Part shown: positions 41,591 through 51,304 of the stretch, one piece after another
Position numbering within the stretch: position 1 is the stretch's first letter
Layout: each line of letters starts with the position of its first letter
Source of the DNA: Planctomycetota bacterium
GTDB lineage: Bacteria; Planctomycetota; Planctomycetia; Planctomycetales; Planctomycetaceae
Assembly (NCBI GenBank): GCA_003388505.1
Contig: QQVO01000012.1
Coordinates: 124,001 to 188,000 of the forward strand
DNA length: 64,000 nt
Reading direction: 5' to 3'
The notes under the pieces: generated by a model
Databases searched by the model: none
What the model saw: only the letters and a program-made list of their open reading frames with translations
Told to the model about the DNA's origin: nothing
Program-made: the position numbers and the translations under genes

Positions 41591-44500
41591 ATGACATCAC
41601 ACGCCGAAGCTCCTGCTGCGTCGTCTTCGAAACCGGAGGCTTCCGATCCGAAGCGGCTGGGCAAGTACGTGCTCGAGAAGCGTCTCGGAACGGGCGGGAT
41701 GGGAACGGTTTTTCTGGCGGTCGACTCGGACCTGCACCGGACCGTTGCGCTCAAGCTGCTGCCGAAGGACCGGGCGGCGAACCCCACTCTGGTCAAACGC
41801 TTCAAGTCCGAGGGGCAGGCCGCTGCCCGGCTGGAACACGACAATATCGTGAAGGTGTTCGAGGCCGGCCAGATCCAGGGTCAGCTCTATCTTGCGCTGG
41901 AATACGTCGACGGCATTGACGTGCTCGAGTTGACTCGCAAGCGAGACGTGTTGCCGGTGCGGCGTTCGATCGAAATCGTGCGTCAAGTCGCCGCAGCGCT
42001 GCAGCATGCGGCAGAGAAAAAGATGGTCCACCGGGACATCAAGCCGTCGAACATCCTCATCCGCAAGGACGGCGTCGTCAAACTCGCCGACATGGGGCTG
42101 GCGCGCGTGATCGACGATACGACCGACACGAACATCACGCGCGACGGGATGACGGTCGGCACGGTGGATTACATGTCGCCCGAGCAGGCGCGGGACAGCA
42201 AGTCGGCCGACATTCGCAGCGACCTCTACTCGCTGGGGTGCAGTTGGTATCACATGCTGACGGGTCAGCCTCCGTTTCCCGACGGGAGCGTGACGAGCAA
42301 ACTGCAGGCGCACGCCACCTCGCCGCCGCCCGACCCCAGGCACGTGAACGATCGTGTGCCGGAGGCGATCGTCGCCGTGATCCAGCGGTTGATGGCGAAG
42401 CGGCCGATTGACCGCTACCAGACTCCGGAGGAGTTGATTGCGGATCTGAGCCAGTCTCATCTGGGACGGACCGGCGTGCAGTCGGATCTCCTGGCCGGAT
42501 TGGCGGACGCTCACACTGAGGAATCCGCGTCGGAATCGACAACCGGTGAAGAGGGCGCTCCAACGTCTCCGGAGAAGAAACGCGTCCGGAAGCGAGGGCC
42601 GGGCGAAAAGTCCACCGGGGAAGAGAAGTCTGCCAGGAGGTCTGCTCCGCGCACGGCGCGACGGAAAAAACGCGAACAGTCTTCCAGGGAGGTCGAGGGT
42701 GAGGGGGGTTTGCCGCCGCGGTCGGCCAATCCCGAAGCGCTGGGAGGGTCTCAGCGGAAGCTTGATCCCGAACTGATCAAGTTTGCATTCTTCGGGGTGT
42801 TAGGGCTGGCATTCATCGGCATCGTGGGCTGGGCCGTTTCCCGACTGAGCATCTTCGATGATGGAGGCCTCGGTCCGGGAGGCAACCCGTTCGCCTCCCG
42901 AGATATTGAGCTGGGGGAAGAGCCGCCGGCGGCGACTCATCAAGCGGTGACACCGGCCGCGCCACCGGAGGATACGTCCGCAGCACAGGCCGATCCGGTT
43001 CCGACGACCGAGGTTCGCGAGTTTGACCGCTCGGATCCGTTTCCCGGAACCGAACGCGCGCACTTTGACGACTCCATCGATGACGTCCCGCAGTGGGTTT
43101 ATGAGGCGAGATCGCAGCCGCTGAGAGGGTTGTCGACCTTCAACGTCAATTCCGGCTCGGTGAGCCGCGAAGAATTCGCGAGAGTCGTCGCCGCGTTGCC
43201 GCAATCGGGAGGGATCATCGAGTTCGTCGGTCGGGGCCCGTTCCCGATCGATGCGACGGAGATTTCGGGGCGCAGTCGCGTTGTGTTTCGCGGCGCGGGG
43301 GGGAGTCAGCCGGTGTTGTTGCTGCGCTCTCCAATGCGATTGAAAGGGGGGCAGTTCGAGTTCAGGGGAGTGCATGTCGTGGCGCCCGGCCGCGACGTTG
43401 CCGGCAGCAGTGGGTTGATACAGGTTGAGTCCGGAACGCTCTTGCTGCGCGACAGTTCGATCACGGTCACGGACCCGCTGCCGGAAGCGGTCGCTGCGCT
43501 CAAAATCAGCGGCGGGACTGCGGCGGGACGCTGTGTTCTTGAACACACGATCATTCGCGGCAACAACCTGACGGCCGTGGCGACGTCGGGCCCGAATGTC
43601 GAAGTCGTCATCGGGAACTGCCTGTTGGCCGGGGGAGACGCAGCCCTGGTCTCGGTTGCAGACCCGTCGACGAAAGAGGAGACGTCCGGTGAGTCGGAAC
43701 CGGTTGCGGGCTTCGACATTCTTGCGTCGGCGCTGGTGACGCGGAACAGTGGGTTTGTCTTTTCGCAGTCTCCCGGACGAGCGGTCCCGGGCGTCCGGTT
43801 GCGGACTGGCGATGTGCTGTTTGTCGCCGCCGGAGACACACCAGCGCCCTGGATGCGACTCAACCTCTGGCCGGAAGTCGCCCGCGGCGACACGAAGAAC
43901 GCTCGCGCCAAGGGCCTCGACTTCAGCCGCCGGGAGACCCGTTGGATCGGTTGGAACGAACTGGTCCGGATGGCCCCTCCGACGGGAAACGAAATCCTTG
44001 TTTCCGATGAATCGGAATGGGTGCAGTTCTGGCGACGACCGATTGACAGCCGGACGCTGCTGAGTTCGCCGGCGGTGAATCTTCCGGCTGACGAGAGCCG
44101 GTTGAACCCGGCCGAAGTGGAATCGGCCGTGGAGACTGTCTTCACCGCAGCGGGAGAAAGTTCCGGCCTGCCGATCGCGGTGGATTCGCTGCCCCGCGTT
44201 CCGGAGAGCGTCATCGAGCGGATTCGAGTCGTCAGCGGCCGGCCCCGCCTGCCGGCGGAGTTTGCCGCCGGGTCGACGACGAACCGCGTCGAGTTCGATC
44301 TCGACAAGGGGCGGACGCTGAATGACTTTCTCAACAGCGACGCCTGTCCGGATCGGTCGCACGTCGTCCTGTTCGGATCCGGCCGCAAGGTGATTGAGGC
44401 GGTTCGCCTCGAAAACAAGACGCTGCGCCTGGAGTTTCTGGCGCGCGAGAAGCCGCTGTTTATCGAGCCGATCGCGGCGACTGCGGGCGAGCGTCCGGAG

Positions 44501-45424
44501 GCGCTCTTCGACGTGGAGGGGGGGCGGATCGATCTGGTGGGGGCCCGAATTCGCATTCCGGCCTCGGCGACGCGTAAGTATCCCCTGCGGATCCTGCGGG
44601 TTTCGGGAGGCGATTTCACTTTGCAGAATTGTCAACTGGAGGGCCAGTTGCGCGACGGTGCGACCGATGATCCGCTGATCGAGTGGAACCGGTCGACAGG
44701 CGCGGAGTCTTCGTCGCGGGGGCGCGCACTCATCAAGAATTCATTCCTGGTGGGACGAAGGGCGGTGCTGGCCGCCGACGCGGGCGGGTGTCTGCTGGAA
44801 GTGCGGAACTGCATTCTGCTGAGCCAGTTCGACGGCTTGTCGCTGAGCGGCTCGGAGGGGACGGACGAGGGCCATGTGGTGCTGACGGACTGCACGGTTT
44901 CGGTGGGCCGCTCGGCTGTTGTGCTTGAGGCGCCGTCGAATGGTGCGCAGATCACTGTTCTCGTCGACCATACGGTTTTCGGCCCCGCTGTGGAACCGGT
45001 CGACGAAGGCCCGATTGTTGTCACACTGCCTGCGAGTGAAAGCGGGGCCGGGTCGCTCTCGTGGTGGGAAAACAGGAACGCCTTTTCTTCGCAGTTCGAG
45101 ACGTTTCGATCGTTGTCGGAAGAAACGCCGGAGCCGCAGGACTTTCAGGAGGACTGGCAACGCGCTTGGGGGCCTGAGCATGTGCTCGACCCGCTGACCG
45201 GACCGACGGCGGTTCTGTTCGAGTCGCCGCCCAACTCCATCGAGAAGGCGGTTCCCGGCGATTTCATACTGGCCGATTCGTCCGGCGCGTCGCGCTGGGG
45301 GCCCGGCGGCGGTCCGGTCGGCGCCCGGCCGGCTGAGATCGGGCCGGATGCAGAGGCTCCCGAGTCAGACGAAACCGGTCGGCCGAAACCCAAGCGGCCG
45401 TCACGAACCATGCCGGATTTTTAA
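41591..45424 (+). CDS. Ser/Thr protein kinase with beta-helix-like ectodomain
   Basis: 1277 aa. A PknB-type kinase domain (about 22-290) has GTGGMGTVFLA, VALKLL (ATP lysine), HRDIKPSNILI and VGTVDYMSPEQA; the usual DFG is DMG. A basic linker (about 330-390) leads to one membrane helix (about 398-417). The extracytoplasmic part (about 500-1150) is rich in beta-helix coils such as VEVVIGNCLLAGGDAALV and LEVRNCILLSQFDGLSLSG, ending in a Pro-rich tail. This suggests a sensor whose outer part binds a polymer or cell surface. Start: ATG 41591 with GAGGTG upstream; alternatives at 41504-41507 lie inside the promoter. Confidence 0.9.
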   Translation: MTSHAEAPAASSSKPEASDPKRLGKYVLEKRLGTGGMGTVFLAVDSDLHRTVALKLLPKDRAANPTLVKRFKSEGQAAARLEHDNIVKVFEAGQIQGQLYLALEYVDGIDVLELTRKRDVLPVRRSIEIVRQVAAALQHAAEKKMVHRDIKPSNILIRKDGVVKLADMGLARVIDDTTDTNITRDGMTVGTVDYMSPEQARDSKSADIRSDLYSLGCSWYHMLTGQPPFPDGSVTSKLQAHATSPPPDPRHVNDRVPEAIVAVIQRLMAKRPIDRYQTPEELIADLSQSHLGRTGVQSDLLAGLADAHTEESASESTTGEEGAPTSPEKKRVRKRGPGEKSTGEEKSARRSAPRTARRKKREQSSREVEGEGGLPPRSANPEALGGSQRKLDPELIKFAFFGVLGLAFIGIVGWAVSRLSIFDDGGLGPGGNPFASRDIELGEEPPAATHQAVTPAAPPEDTSAAQADPVPTTEVREFDRSDPFPGTERAHFDDSIDDVPQWVYEARSQPLRGLSTFNVNSGSVSREEFARVVAALPQSGGIIEFVGRGPFPIDATEISGRSRVVFRGAGGSQPVLLLRSPMRLKGGQFEFRGVHVVAPGRDVAGSSGLIQVESGTLLLRDSSITVTDPLPEAVAALKISGGTAAGRCVLEHTIIRGNNLTAVATSGPNVEVVIGNCLLAGGDAALVSVADPSTKEETSGESEPVAGFDILASALVTRNSGFVFSQSPGRAVPGVRLRTGDVLFVAAGDTPAPWMRLNLWPEVARGDTKNARAKGLDFSRRETRWIGWNELVRMAPPTGNEILVSDESEWVQFWRRPIDSRTLLSSPAVNLPADESRLNPAEVESAVETVFTAAGESSGLPIAVDSLPRVPESVIERIRVVSGRPRLPAEFAAGSTTNRVEFDLDKGRTLNDFLNSDACPDRSHVVLFGSGRKVIEAVRLENKTLRLEFLAREKPLFIEPIAATAGERPEALFDVEGGRIDLVGARIRIPASATRKYPLRILRVSGGDFTLQNCQLEGQLRDGATDDPLIEWNRSTGAESSSRGRALIKNSFLVGRRAVLAADAGGCLLEVRNCILLSQFDGLSLSGSEGTDEGHVVLTDCTVSVGRSAVVLEAPSNGAQITVLVDHTVFGPAVEPVDEGPIVVTLPASESGAGSLSWWENRNAFSSQFETFRSLSEETPEPQDFQEDWQRAWGPEHVLDPLTGPTAVLFESPPNSIEKAVPGDFILADSSGASRWGPGGGPVGARPAEIGPDAEAPESDETGRPKPKRPSRTMPDF

Positions 45425-45545
45425 CCACAAAGGCACGGAGAGCAGCAAGAAGATTCAGAGAAGGGGAATTCCAGAAGCCGACAGGTTTGAGGACAAACCC
45501 GGTCCGTTGGCCTGGTGTCCTTTGTGTCTTCGTGGTTCACCACGG
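45423..45545. repeat. Inverted repeat element, family E copy 2
   Basis: Arms TAACCACAAAGGCACGGAGA and TCCTTTGTGTCTTCGTGGTT enclose about 75 bp immediately after the kinase stop. Related to the element at 34149-34360. Confidence 0.65.
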
Positions 45546-45563
45546 CTGGGCGGACGCGTCGGT

Positions 45564-46958
45564 TCACGTCAAACCCGGGATCGGTGTGGCGTTGGTGGCG
45601 GCCTTGATGACGTCGGCCGGCAGGCCGGGGATCAGCCTGACCTGTCCGACGTCCATCAGCGTGTGCAGAATCGTTGAGACGAGATTGGGGATGCGGATCG
45701 GCTCGGTCAATGGCTGCGACGCATCGCGGGTCGACTGACCAATCACCTGCCCCATTCTGAGTCCGCCGCCCGAGAGCAGCAGCGGGGCGAGTCCACCCCA
45801 GTGATCGCGTCCGCCCCGGGCGTTGATCTTCGGTGTGCGGCCCATTTCTCCGCAACAGACAAGGAGGATCTTCTCGTCCAGGCCGCGCTGATGGACGTCT
45901 TCGATAAACGCGGAGACGGCATGGTCGAACGGCAGTCCCATATAGCGCATGCCTTCGACCACGCCGGCGTTGTTCTGGTCCGCGTGCATGTCCCACACGA
46001 AATTGGTGGTGACGGTGACGAAACCCGCGCCGCGCTCGCAGAGCCGCCGGGCGAGGAGCATCAGCTTGCCGATCGACTTGGCGTTGTCCGCGTATCGTTC
46101 GTGGTTGTTCCATTTCTTGTCGATCGCCTCCGGCCGGACCAGCGGAGCGGTGTCGTAGCGGGCGATGGTGTCGGGGCTCTCTTGCGAGAGATCGAATGCC
46201 TCCGCGACGCCGCCCAACAGGGCATCGAAGGCCTGCCGGCGCAGGTTGTCGACGCCCTCCATTTTTCCGCCGGCGTCGATCGTCCGCTGAATGCGGTCGA
46301 GACCGGCCAGCAACCGGCGTCGATCGTCGAGCCGGTCGACCGGAAGCTCGAGCTTCATGTTCTCGCGGAGGTCGCTGCCGCCGCTCGGCGCGAAGGGGGC
46401 GTAGGCGCTGCCGAGAGTGCCGGTGGACTCGAACTCGCCAAACTGTTTGATGGCCGGCATGGTGGAGTCGTCCACGGCGCGGGGGTAGAGCGCCACGTTG
46501 GTCGGCATGCCGGAGTCGGGGCGGTTGGCCCCGGCGACGCGGGCGTAGAGGGAGCCGAGGTTGGCGCCGTAGGTCGCTTTGTCGACAACCGGCTTGATGT
46601 TGTGATTGCCGTCGCCGGTGGTGAACGAGCGGACGATTGCGGTCTTGTCGGCCAAAGCGGCGAGCCGCGGAAACGCGTAACCGTAGGTCACCCCCGGGAT
46701 GTTGGTGGCGACTTCGCCGTTGGCGCTGCATACGCCGGGCGGGGCGGTCATTTTCGGATCGAACGTTTCGATCTGGCTGGGTCCGCCGTGCATGAAGACG
46801 AAGACGACCGACTTGTCCGAGATCGGCGGGGCGACTTCGGCGGCGTGCAGATGTCGCGCGACCATCTCCGGCAGCGCCGCGCCGCCGAGGGCCAAACTGC
46901 CAACCTTCAGAAAGTCGCGTCGATCGCGCCGAGCGGATTGGCCGCCGATCTGCAGCAT
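45564..46958 (-). CDS. DUF1501 family protein, Tat-exported
   Basis: 464 aa, second DUF1501 protein in the window. The Tat signal is DRRDFLKVGSLALGGAAL (about 13-30). Family stretches are VVFVFMHGGPSQIETFDPK, TAIVRSFTTGDGNHN and LLVCCGEMGRTPKINARGGRDHW. It is about 17 residues shorter than the copy at 21627 and only moderately similar, so not a recent duplicate. No DUF1549/DUF1553 partner is adjacent. It converges with the kinase gene across a family E repeat. Confidence 0.88.
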   Translation of the reverse strand: MLQIGGQSARRDRRDFLKVGSLALGGAALPEMVARHLHAAEVAPPISDKSVVFVFMHGGPSQIETFDPKMTAPPGVCSANGEVATNIPGVTYGYAFPRLAALADKTAIVRSFTTGDGNHNIKPVVDKATYGANLGSLYARVAGANRPDSGMPTNVALYPRAVDDSTMPAIKQFGEFESTGTLGSAYAPFAPSGGSDLRENMKLELPVDRLDDRRRLLAGLDRIQRTIDAGGKMEGVDNLRRQAFDALLGGVAEAFDLSQESPDTIARYDTAPLVRPEAIDKKWNNHERYADNAKSIGKLMLLARRLCERGAGFVTVTTNFVWDMHADQNNAGVVEGMRYMGLPFDHAVSAFIEDVHQRGLDEKILLVCCGEMGRTPKINARGGRDHWGGLAPLLLSGGGLRMGQVIGQSTRDASQPLTEPIRIPNLVSTILHTLMDVGQVRLIPGLPADVIKAATNATPIPGLT

Positions 46959-47116
46959 CTGGTCCTCCGAATCTACAGCGCCTTCGTCCCTCTTAAGACA
47001 TATCAGAAGGCGCTGATATCTTCAATTGGAATCGATTCGTGGATCTCAAGTCCACCGCTTTGGTTCCTTCGTTCCCTCTTGTGGCGTACGATCGCTGCGT
47101 GGAGTCCTCTCAGCCC

Positions 47117-47126
47117 CGGAGGAGGG
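47117..47126 (+). promoter_or_regulatory. Shine-Dalgarno selecting a TTG start
   Basis: CGGAGGAGGG lies 4 bp before TTG 47131, fixing that TTG as the start of the DUF1445 gene. Confidence 0.8.
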
Positions 47127-47130
47127 TCGC

Positions 47131-47925
47131 TTGCCAGCGCAGATTGATTTCAAATCAGGTTCGGAGGTCCGGTCGGCCTGCCGGAACGGGGAACTGACCG
47201 GGCAGACCTCGGGTCTCGCGCCGGGCTATGCGCAGGCGAACCTGGTCGTGTTGCCGAGGGAGTATGCGTTTGACTTCCTGCTCTTCTGTCAGCGAAACCC
47301 CAAACCTTGCCCCTTGCTCGATGTGACGGAACCGGGTGAAACGTCGCCGCTGCGCGCGGCTCCCGCTGCCGATCTGCGGACGGACCTGCCTCGCTACCGG
47401 GTGTGGCGGAATGGAAAGCTGGCCGATGAACCCGGCGACGTGAGCAGCCTCTGGCGCGACGACCTGGTCTCGTTCGTAATCGGTTGTTCGTTCACGTTTG
47501 AGGCGGCGATGCTCCGCGCGGGACTGCCGGTTCGGCACGTCGAGCAGGGTTGCAATGTGCCGATGTACAAAACGAACATCGCCTGCGATCCGGCCGGTTG
47601 TTTCTCCGGGCCGCTTGTGGTGTCGATGCGACCGATGACGCATTCGCAGGCCGTGCAGGCCGTTCAGGTGACGTCCCGCTATCCGCAGGTTCACGGTGCG
47701 CCAGTTCACTTCGGTGAGCCGTCGCTGATCGGTGTCGGTGACCTGTCGCGGCCCGACTTCGGGGACGCGGTCGAAGTGCGCGATGGTGAGATTCCGGTCT
47801 ACTGGGCGTGCGGTGTGACGCCGCAATGCGCTTTGATGAACGCTGGCGTCCCCTTCGCGATCACACACTCCCCCGGCTGCATGTTTGTCACCGACCTGCT
47901 GGACGAATCACTGGCGATCGGCTGA
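47131..47925 (+). CDS. Putative hydro-lyase (DUF1445 / UPF0317)
   Basis: 264 aa, the normal family size, when started at TTG 47131 behind a strong SD; an ATG further upstream adds an unrelated tail. Family landmarks: CRNGELTGQTSGLAPGYAQANLVVLP near the N-terminus, FVIGCSFTFEAAML, VPMYKTNIAC, MVVSMRPM-like VVSMRPMTHSQ, and WACGVTPQ plus ITHSPGCM near the end. Some relatives are D-glutamate cyclases or act on 5-oxoproline-type substrates; the reaction here is not known. First of three plus-strand catabolic genes. Confidence 0.85.
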   Translation: MPAQIDFKSGSEVRSACRNGELTGQTSGLAPGYAQANLVVLPREYAFDFLLFCQRNPKPCPLLDVTEPGETSPLRAAPAADLRTDLPRYRVWRNGKLADEPGDVSSLWRDDLVSFVIGCSFTFEAAMLRAGLPVRHVEQGCNVPMYKTNIACDPAGCFSGPLVVSMRPMTHSQAVQAVQVTSRYPQVHGAPVHFGEPSLIGVGDLSRPDFGDAVEVRDGEIPVYWACGVTPQCALMNAGVPFAITHSPGCMFVTDLLDESLAIG

Positions 47926-48140
47926 CGACGATGCGGTCGCCGACCCGAAAGAGAGGGTAACCGCGTCCGCCGGGATGAATGGGGGTCGTGCGTCAGGAAT
48001 CGCGATTCGGCAGGCGGGTCAGAGTTGATAGCCTGCGGGGATTGCAGTACCGTTCGCGTCAGGCAAGTGCTTCGGTGGTCGTCAGGCTGGGTTCGTGACT
48101 CCGAAGTGCAACGGGTGGGTCAGGCTGCGTTTGTTCACCG

Positions 48141-49058
48141 ATGAAACGCTATCCCCAATGCATCATGGCGACCTGTTGCGTCCCTTGGGACGAACAGGGG
48201 CAATTCATGGAGGAAGTGTTTCGGCGCGGCGTGGGCAACACGTTGCGAGACGGCACGCGACACCTCTACGTGTTCGGCACCGCGGGCGAAGGCTACGCCG
48301 TCACGGATGAACAGTTCTTCGCGATTGTGACCGCGTTCGTCGACGAAATGCGGAGCGGGAACGCCGAGCCGATGGTGGGGGTGATCCACCTTTCCCTGGG
48401 AACGATTCTGGAGCGGATCGAGCGTTGCCGGGAGATGGGCGTCCGGGATTATCAGATCTCGCTGCCGAGTTGGGGCGCGCTGAGCGAGCGGGAGGTCTTC
48501 ACGTTTTTCCAGGAGGTGTGCGGGCGATTTCGCGACTGCCGGTTCCTGCACTACAACCTGCCGCGGACCAAGCGACTGGTAACGCCCGAAGAATACGCCC
48601 GACTGGCTGAAGAGCATCCCAACCTGGTCGCCACCAAGAACAGCAGCGACTCCTTTTCGACGACGGCCCGGTTGCTGGAGCAGGCGCCGCAGCTTCAGCA
48701 CTTTCTCAGCGAGACCGGGTTCGCGTACGGCAGCCAGTTCAGCGAGTGCGGACTGCTGGCCTCGCTGGTGACCGGATGGTCGGAATTGCGGCGGTTGTTG
48801 AGGGCGGGCATCGAGAAGGATGCGGCGACGCTGACACAAGTCACTCGCGACGTGCGGATCTACTTTGAACAACTCCGATTCCTGATGGACCCGCCCTTGA
48901 TCGACGGCGCGTACGACAAAATGTTCGCGCGCATTCATGATCCGGAATTCCCGCTGCGGTTGCTGCCGCCATACGAGTCGGTCGGCGAGGAAGAGTTCAA
49001 GCGGTTCGAGGCGGCCTTGCGAGAAAAGCTTCCCCACTGGATGCCCCCGCTGCGATGA
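48141..49058 (+). CDS. DHDPS/N-acetylneuraminate lyase family aldolase
   Basis: 305-aa class I aldolase of the DapA superfamily. GTAGEGYAV is the substrate-binding loop, Tyr in HYNLPR and the Schiff-base lysine in ATKNSSDSF complete the active site, so it should be active. It lacks features specific to lysine biosynthesis, and its neighbours are catabolic, so it more likely cleaves or forms a 2-oxo acid. Cytoplasmic. It lies 79 bp before the amidohydrolase gene on the same strand. Confidence 0.88.
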   Translation: MKRYPQCIMATCCVPWDEQGQFMEEVFRRGVGNTLRDGTRHLYVFGTAGEGYAVTDEQFFAIVTAFVDEMRSGNAEPMVGVIHLSLGTILERIERCREMGVRDYQISLPSWGALSEREVFTFFQEVCGRFRDCRFLHYNLPRTKRLVTPEEYARLAEEHPNLVATKNSSDSFSTTARLLEQAPQLQHFLSETGFAYGSQFSECGLLASLVTGWSELRRLLRAGIEKDAATLTQVTRDVRIYFEQLRFLMDPPLIDGAYDKMFARIHDPEFPLRLLPPYESVGEEEFKRFEAALREKLPHWMPPLR

Positions 49059-49137
49059 TCCTGGTGTGTCCGCGAATCGCATCGATCCAGGAGCGAAAGA
49101 GCGGCGGTTGCTTATCGCAGTCAGGCTGAGCGCTCTC

Positions 49138-49974
49138 ATGGAATCCGAGTCAACACCGGCGATTGACGTTCACGGGCACTACGGGGAATACATCCGCGTC
49201 GAGGACGGCAGCCTGCGCGACCGTTTGCCTTCAGCCGACGCAGCAGAGGTGGCCAGGCGGGCGCTCCAGGCGAATATCGTGGTGACGATCGTATCGCCGC
49301 TCCAGGCGCTGCTTCCGCGTTTTGGAGCGGACGCGGTTTCGGGCAACAGGCAGGCTGCAGCGGACGTCGCGGGAACGCCGGGCTTGCGGCAGTACGTGGT
49401 GATCGACCCCCGCGTCGAGGAGACCTACCGGCAGGCGGCGGAGATGCTCGCGCAGCCTCAGTGCGTCGGGATCAAGATTCATCCCGAAGAACATGGCTAT
49501 CCCGTGGTGGAGTTCGGCGACGCGATCTTTCGATTTGCCGCAGACCAGAAAGCGGTGGTCCTCACGCACACCAGCGAGGCCAACAGCCGTGCGCACGAGT
49601 TTGTACGGTGGGCGGACGAGTTTCCGGAAGTGAGAATCATTCTGGCGCACATCGGCCACGGACTGGACGGCGACCTGGCGGAACAGGTGCGAGCGGTCGA
49701 GCGATCCCGGCATGGGAATCTCTATGCCGACACGTCGAGCGCAAGGTCCATCACGCCGGGTCTTATCGAATGGGCCGTTTCGGAAATCGGCGCAGAACAC
49801 GTCCTGTTCGGAACCGATACACCTCTGTATCACACGGCCATGCAGCGGGCCCGCATCGATCACGCCGACCTGTCGGACCGCGAAAAGACGATGATCTTGC
49901 GTGAAAACGCCGTGCGGCTGTTCGGTTTCGAGGAGGATCCGGCGACGCTTCCGGCTGCTGCTACTCCAGCGTAA
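49138..49974 (+). CDS. Amidohydrolase family protein (TIM-barrel)
   Basis: 278-aa metal-dependent hydrolase of the amidohydrolase 2 type. The HxH motif is DVHGHYG near residue 12; later ligands appear in KIHPEEHG, LTHTSEAN and LAHIGHG; the final aspartate is in FGTDTPLY. Related enzymes are decarboxylases and lactonases of sugar or aromatic catabolism. Start MESESTPAIDVHG is chosen because the barrel begins 9 residues later; the longer frame overlaps the upstream lyase. Its end overlaps the convergent oxidoreductase by 14 bp. Confidence 0.85.
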   Translation: MESESTPAIDVHGHYGEYIRVEDGSLRDRLPSADAAEVARRALQANIVVTIVSPLQALLPRFGADAVSGNRQAAADVAGTPGLRQYVVIDPRVEETYRQAAEMLAQPQCVGIKIHPEEHGYPVVEFGDAIFRFAADQKAVVLTHTSEANSRAHEFVRWADEFPEVRIILAHIGHGLDGDLAEQVRAVERSRHGNLYADTSSARSITPGLIEWAVSEIGAEHVLFGTDTPLYHTAMQRARIDHADLSDREKTMILRENAVRLFGFEEDPATLPAAATPA

Positions 49975-51082
49975 AGGCCGGCAGCGGCACGATCTTTCCG
50001 CCCTGCTCCGTCGACTGATGGGCGCAGATGCCGACACAGGTCCAGTTGGCGGACTGCACCGCGTTCGGCCAGGGGTCGCGATCTTCCACGAGGGCGCTGA
50101 CGAATTCGTGCACCAGGTGCGGGTGCGAACCGCCGTGGCCGCCCCCCTGGATGAAGGAGAGGTGCCCGGCATCGTGGATCTCCTGCGGTTGGGTGAACCG
50201 GCGGATCGGTTCGGGGAGCAGGTGGGCATAGTCGGGCGCCTCGATCAGTTCCGGGATTTCCGGTTCGGGCTTCTTTGCCGTATGCAGCACGTGCGGCTGA
50301 TTCTCGATCAGCGTCCACTCGAAGCTCTTCTTCGTGCCGTAGACGTCGAAACTCTCCCGGTATTGGCGCGCGGTGTCGTACAGGAACCGCCAGATATGAG
50401 CCGCGACGTCGGAATCCTTGAGCTGAATGTGGCATGACTCGACCGCGTACTTGTTGCCGGACTTCTGCTGGATGTCCTCCCGGACGGTTCCGGAACCGAA
50501 GCAACTCACGTACTCGGCGCGGCTGTCCATCAATCCCAGCACGGGACTGACGACGTGCGTGGCATAATGCATGGGGATCATGCGTTCCCAGTAGTCGGGC
50601 CAGCCGTCCATGTCCTGCGGATGCGAGGCGGCCATGTACTGGATCTTTCCGAGTTCGCCCCGCTCATACATCTCCTTGATGAACAGGAACTCGCGGCTGT
50701 AGACGACCGTTTCGGCCATCATGTACTTGCGCCCGGTGTCGGTAACGTCCTGGCAGATTTTTTCGCAGTCGTCGATCGTGGTCGCCATCGGGACGGTGCA
50801 CATCACGTGCTTCCCGGCCTCGAGCGCTTGCAGCGACATCCAGGCGTGGTCCGGGATGGGACTGTTGATGTGGACATAGTCGATCGAACCGTCGGCCAGG
50901 ACTTCGTCGTAGGAGGTGTATCGTTTCTCGATCCCGAACTGGTCGCCGCACTTGTTGAGTTCGGCTTCGTTCCGGCGACAGAGAGCGGCGACATTTGCTT
51001 GCGGATGGGCCTGGTAAATCGGAATGAACTCCGCACCGAACCCCAGCCCGACCATTGCCACGTTCACCTGCCGGTCGCTCAT
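49961..51082 (-). CDS. Gfo/Idh/MocA-family oxidoreductase
   Basis: 373-aa NAD(P)-dependent sugar-type dehydrogenase. The Rossmann motif VAMVGLGFGAEFI starts at residue 8, and the conserved lysine block is EAGKHVMCTVPMA (the usual EKP is replaced by CTVP, so the catalytic lysine position needs care). The C-terminal half is the beta-sheet substrate domain, with a Gly/His-rich stretch (QGGGHGGSHPHLVHEF). GGAGG lies 6 bp before ATG 51082, favouring it over a GTG 6 bp upstream. Convergent with the amidohydrolase; probably part of the same catabolic group. Confidence 0.85.
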   Translation of the reverse strand: MSDRQVNVAMVGLGFGAEFIPIYQAHPQANVAALCRRNEAELNKCGDQFGIEKRYTSYDEVLADGSIDYVHINSPIPDHAWMSLQALEAGKHVMCTVPMATTIDDCEKICQDVTDTGRKYMMAETVVYSREFLFIKEMYERGELGKIQYMAASHPQDMDGWPDYWERMIPMHYATHVVSPVLGLMDSRAEYVSCFGSGTVREDIQQKSGNKYAVESCHIQLKDSDVAAHIWRFLYDTARQYRESFDVYGTKKSFEWTLIENQPHVLHTAKKPEPEIPELIEAPDYAHLLPEPIRRFTQPQEIHDAGHLSFIQGGGHGGSHPHLVHEFVSALVEDRDPWPNAVQSANWTCVGICAHQSTEQGGKIVPLPAFTLE

Positions 51083-51304
51083 GGCCACCCTCCTGCTGTT
51101 TGATTGAAGACGTCTCGCGCGGCGTGCCCGGGAAAGTCTCCGCGCGTTGTTTCAAGCGACAGGAAGCGAAACACGCGGGCGATGCGATTCCCCCGAGAGC
51201 CGGTGGAGGGAGTCTATCGCGTTGGAATCGGAGAGGGCAACTTGGGGCGAGACTCGTGCAGCGAAGAGTGTGGAGGAGACCGGCAGCGGCCTGTGCGGTC
51301 GTCG

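Noticed and set aside
42800-44635. Minus-strand ORF (611 codons) opposite the kinase ectodomain
   Set aside because: Arg-rich shadow; the plus-strand kinase is supported by motifs, promoter and RBS.
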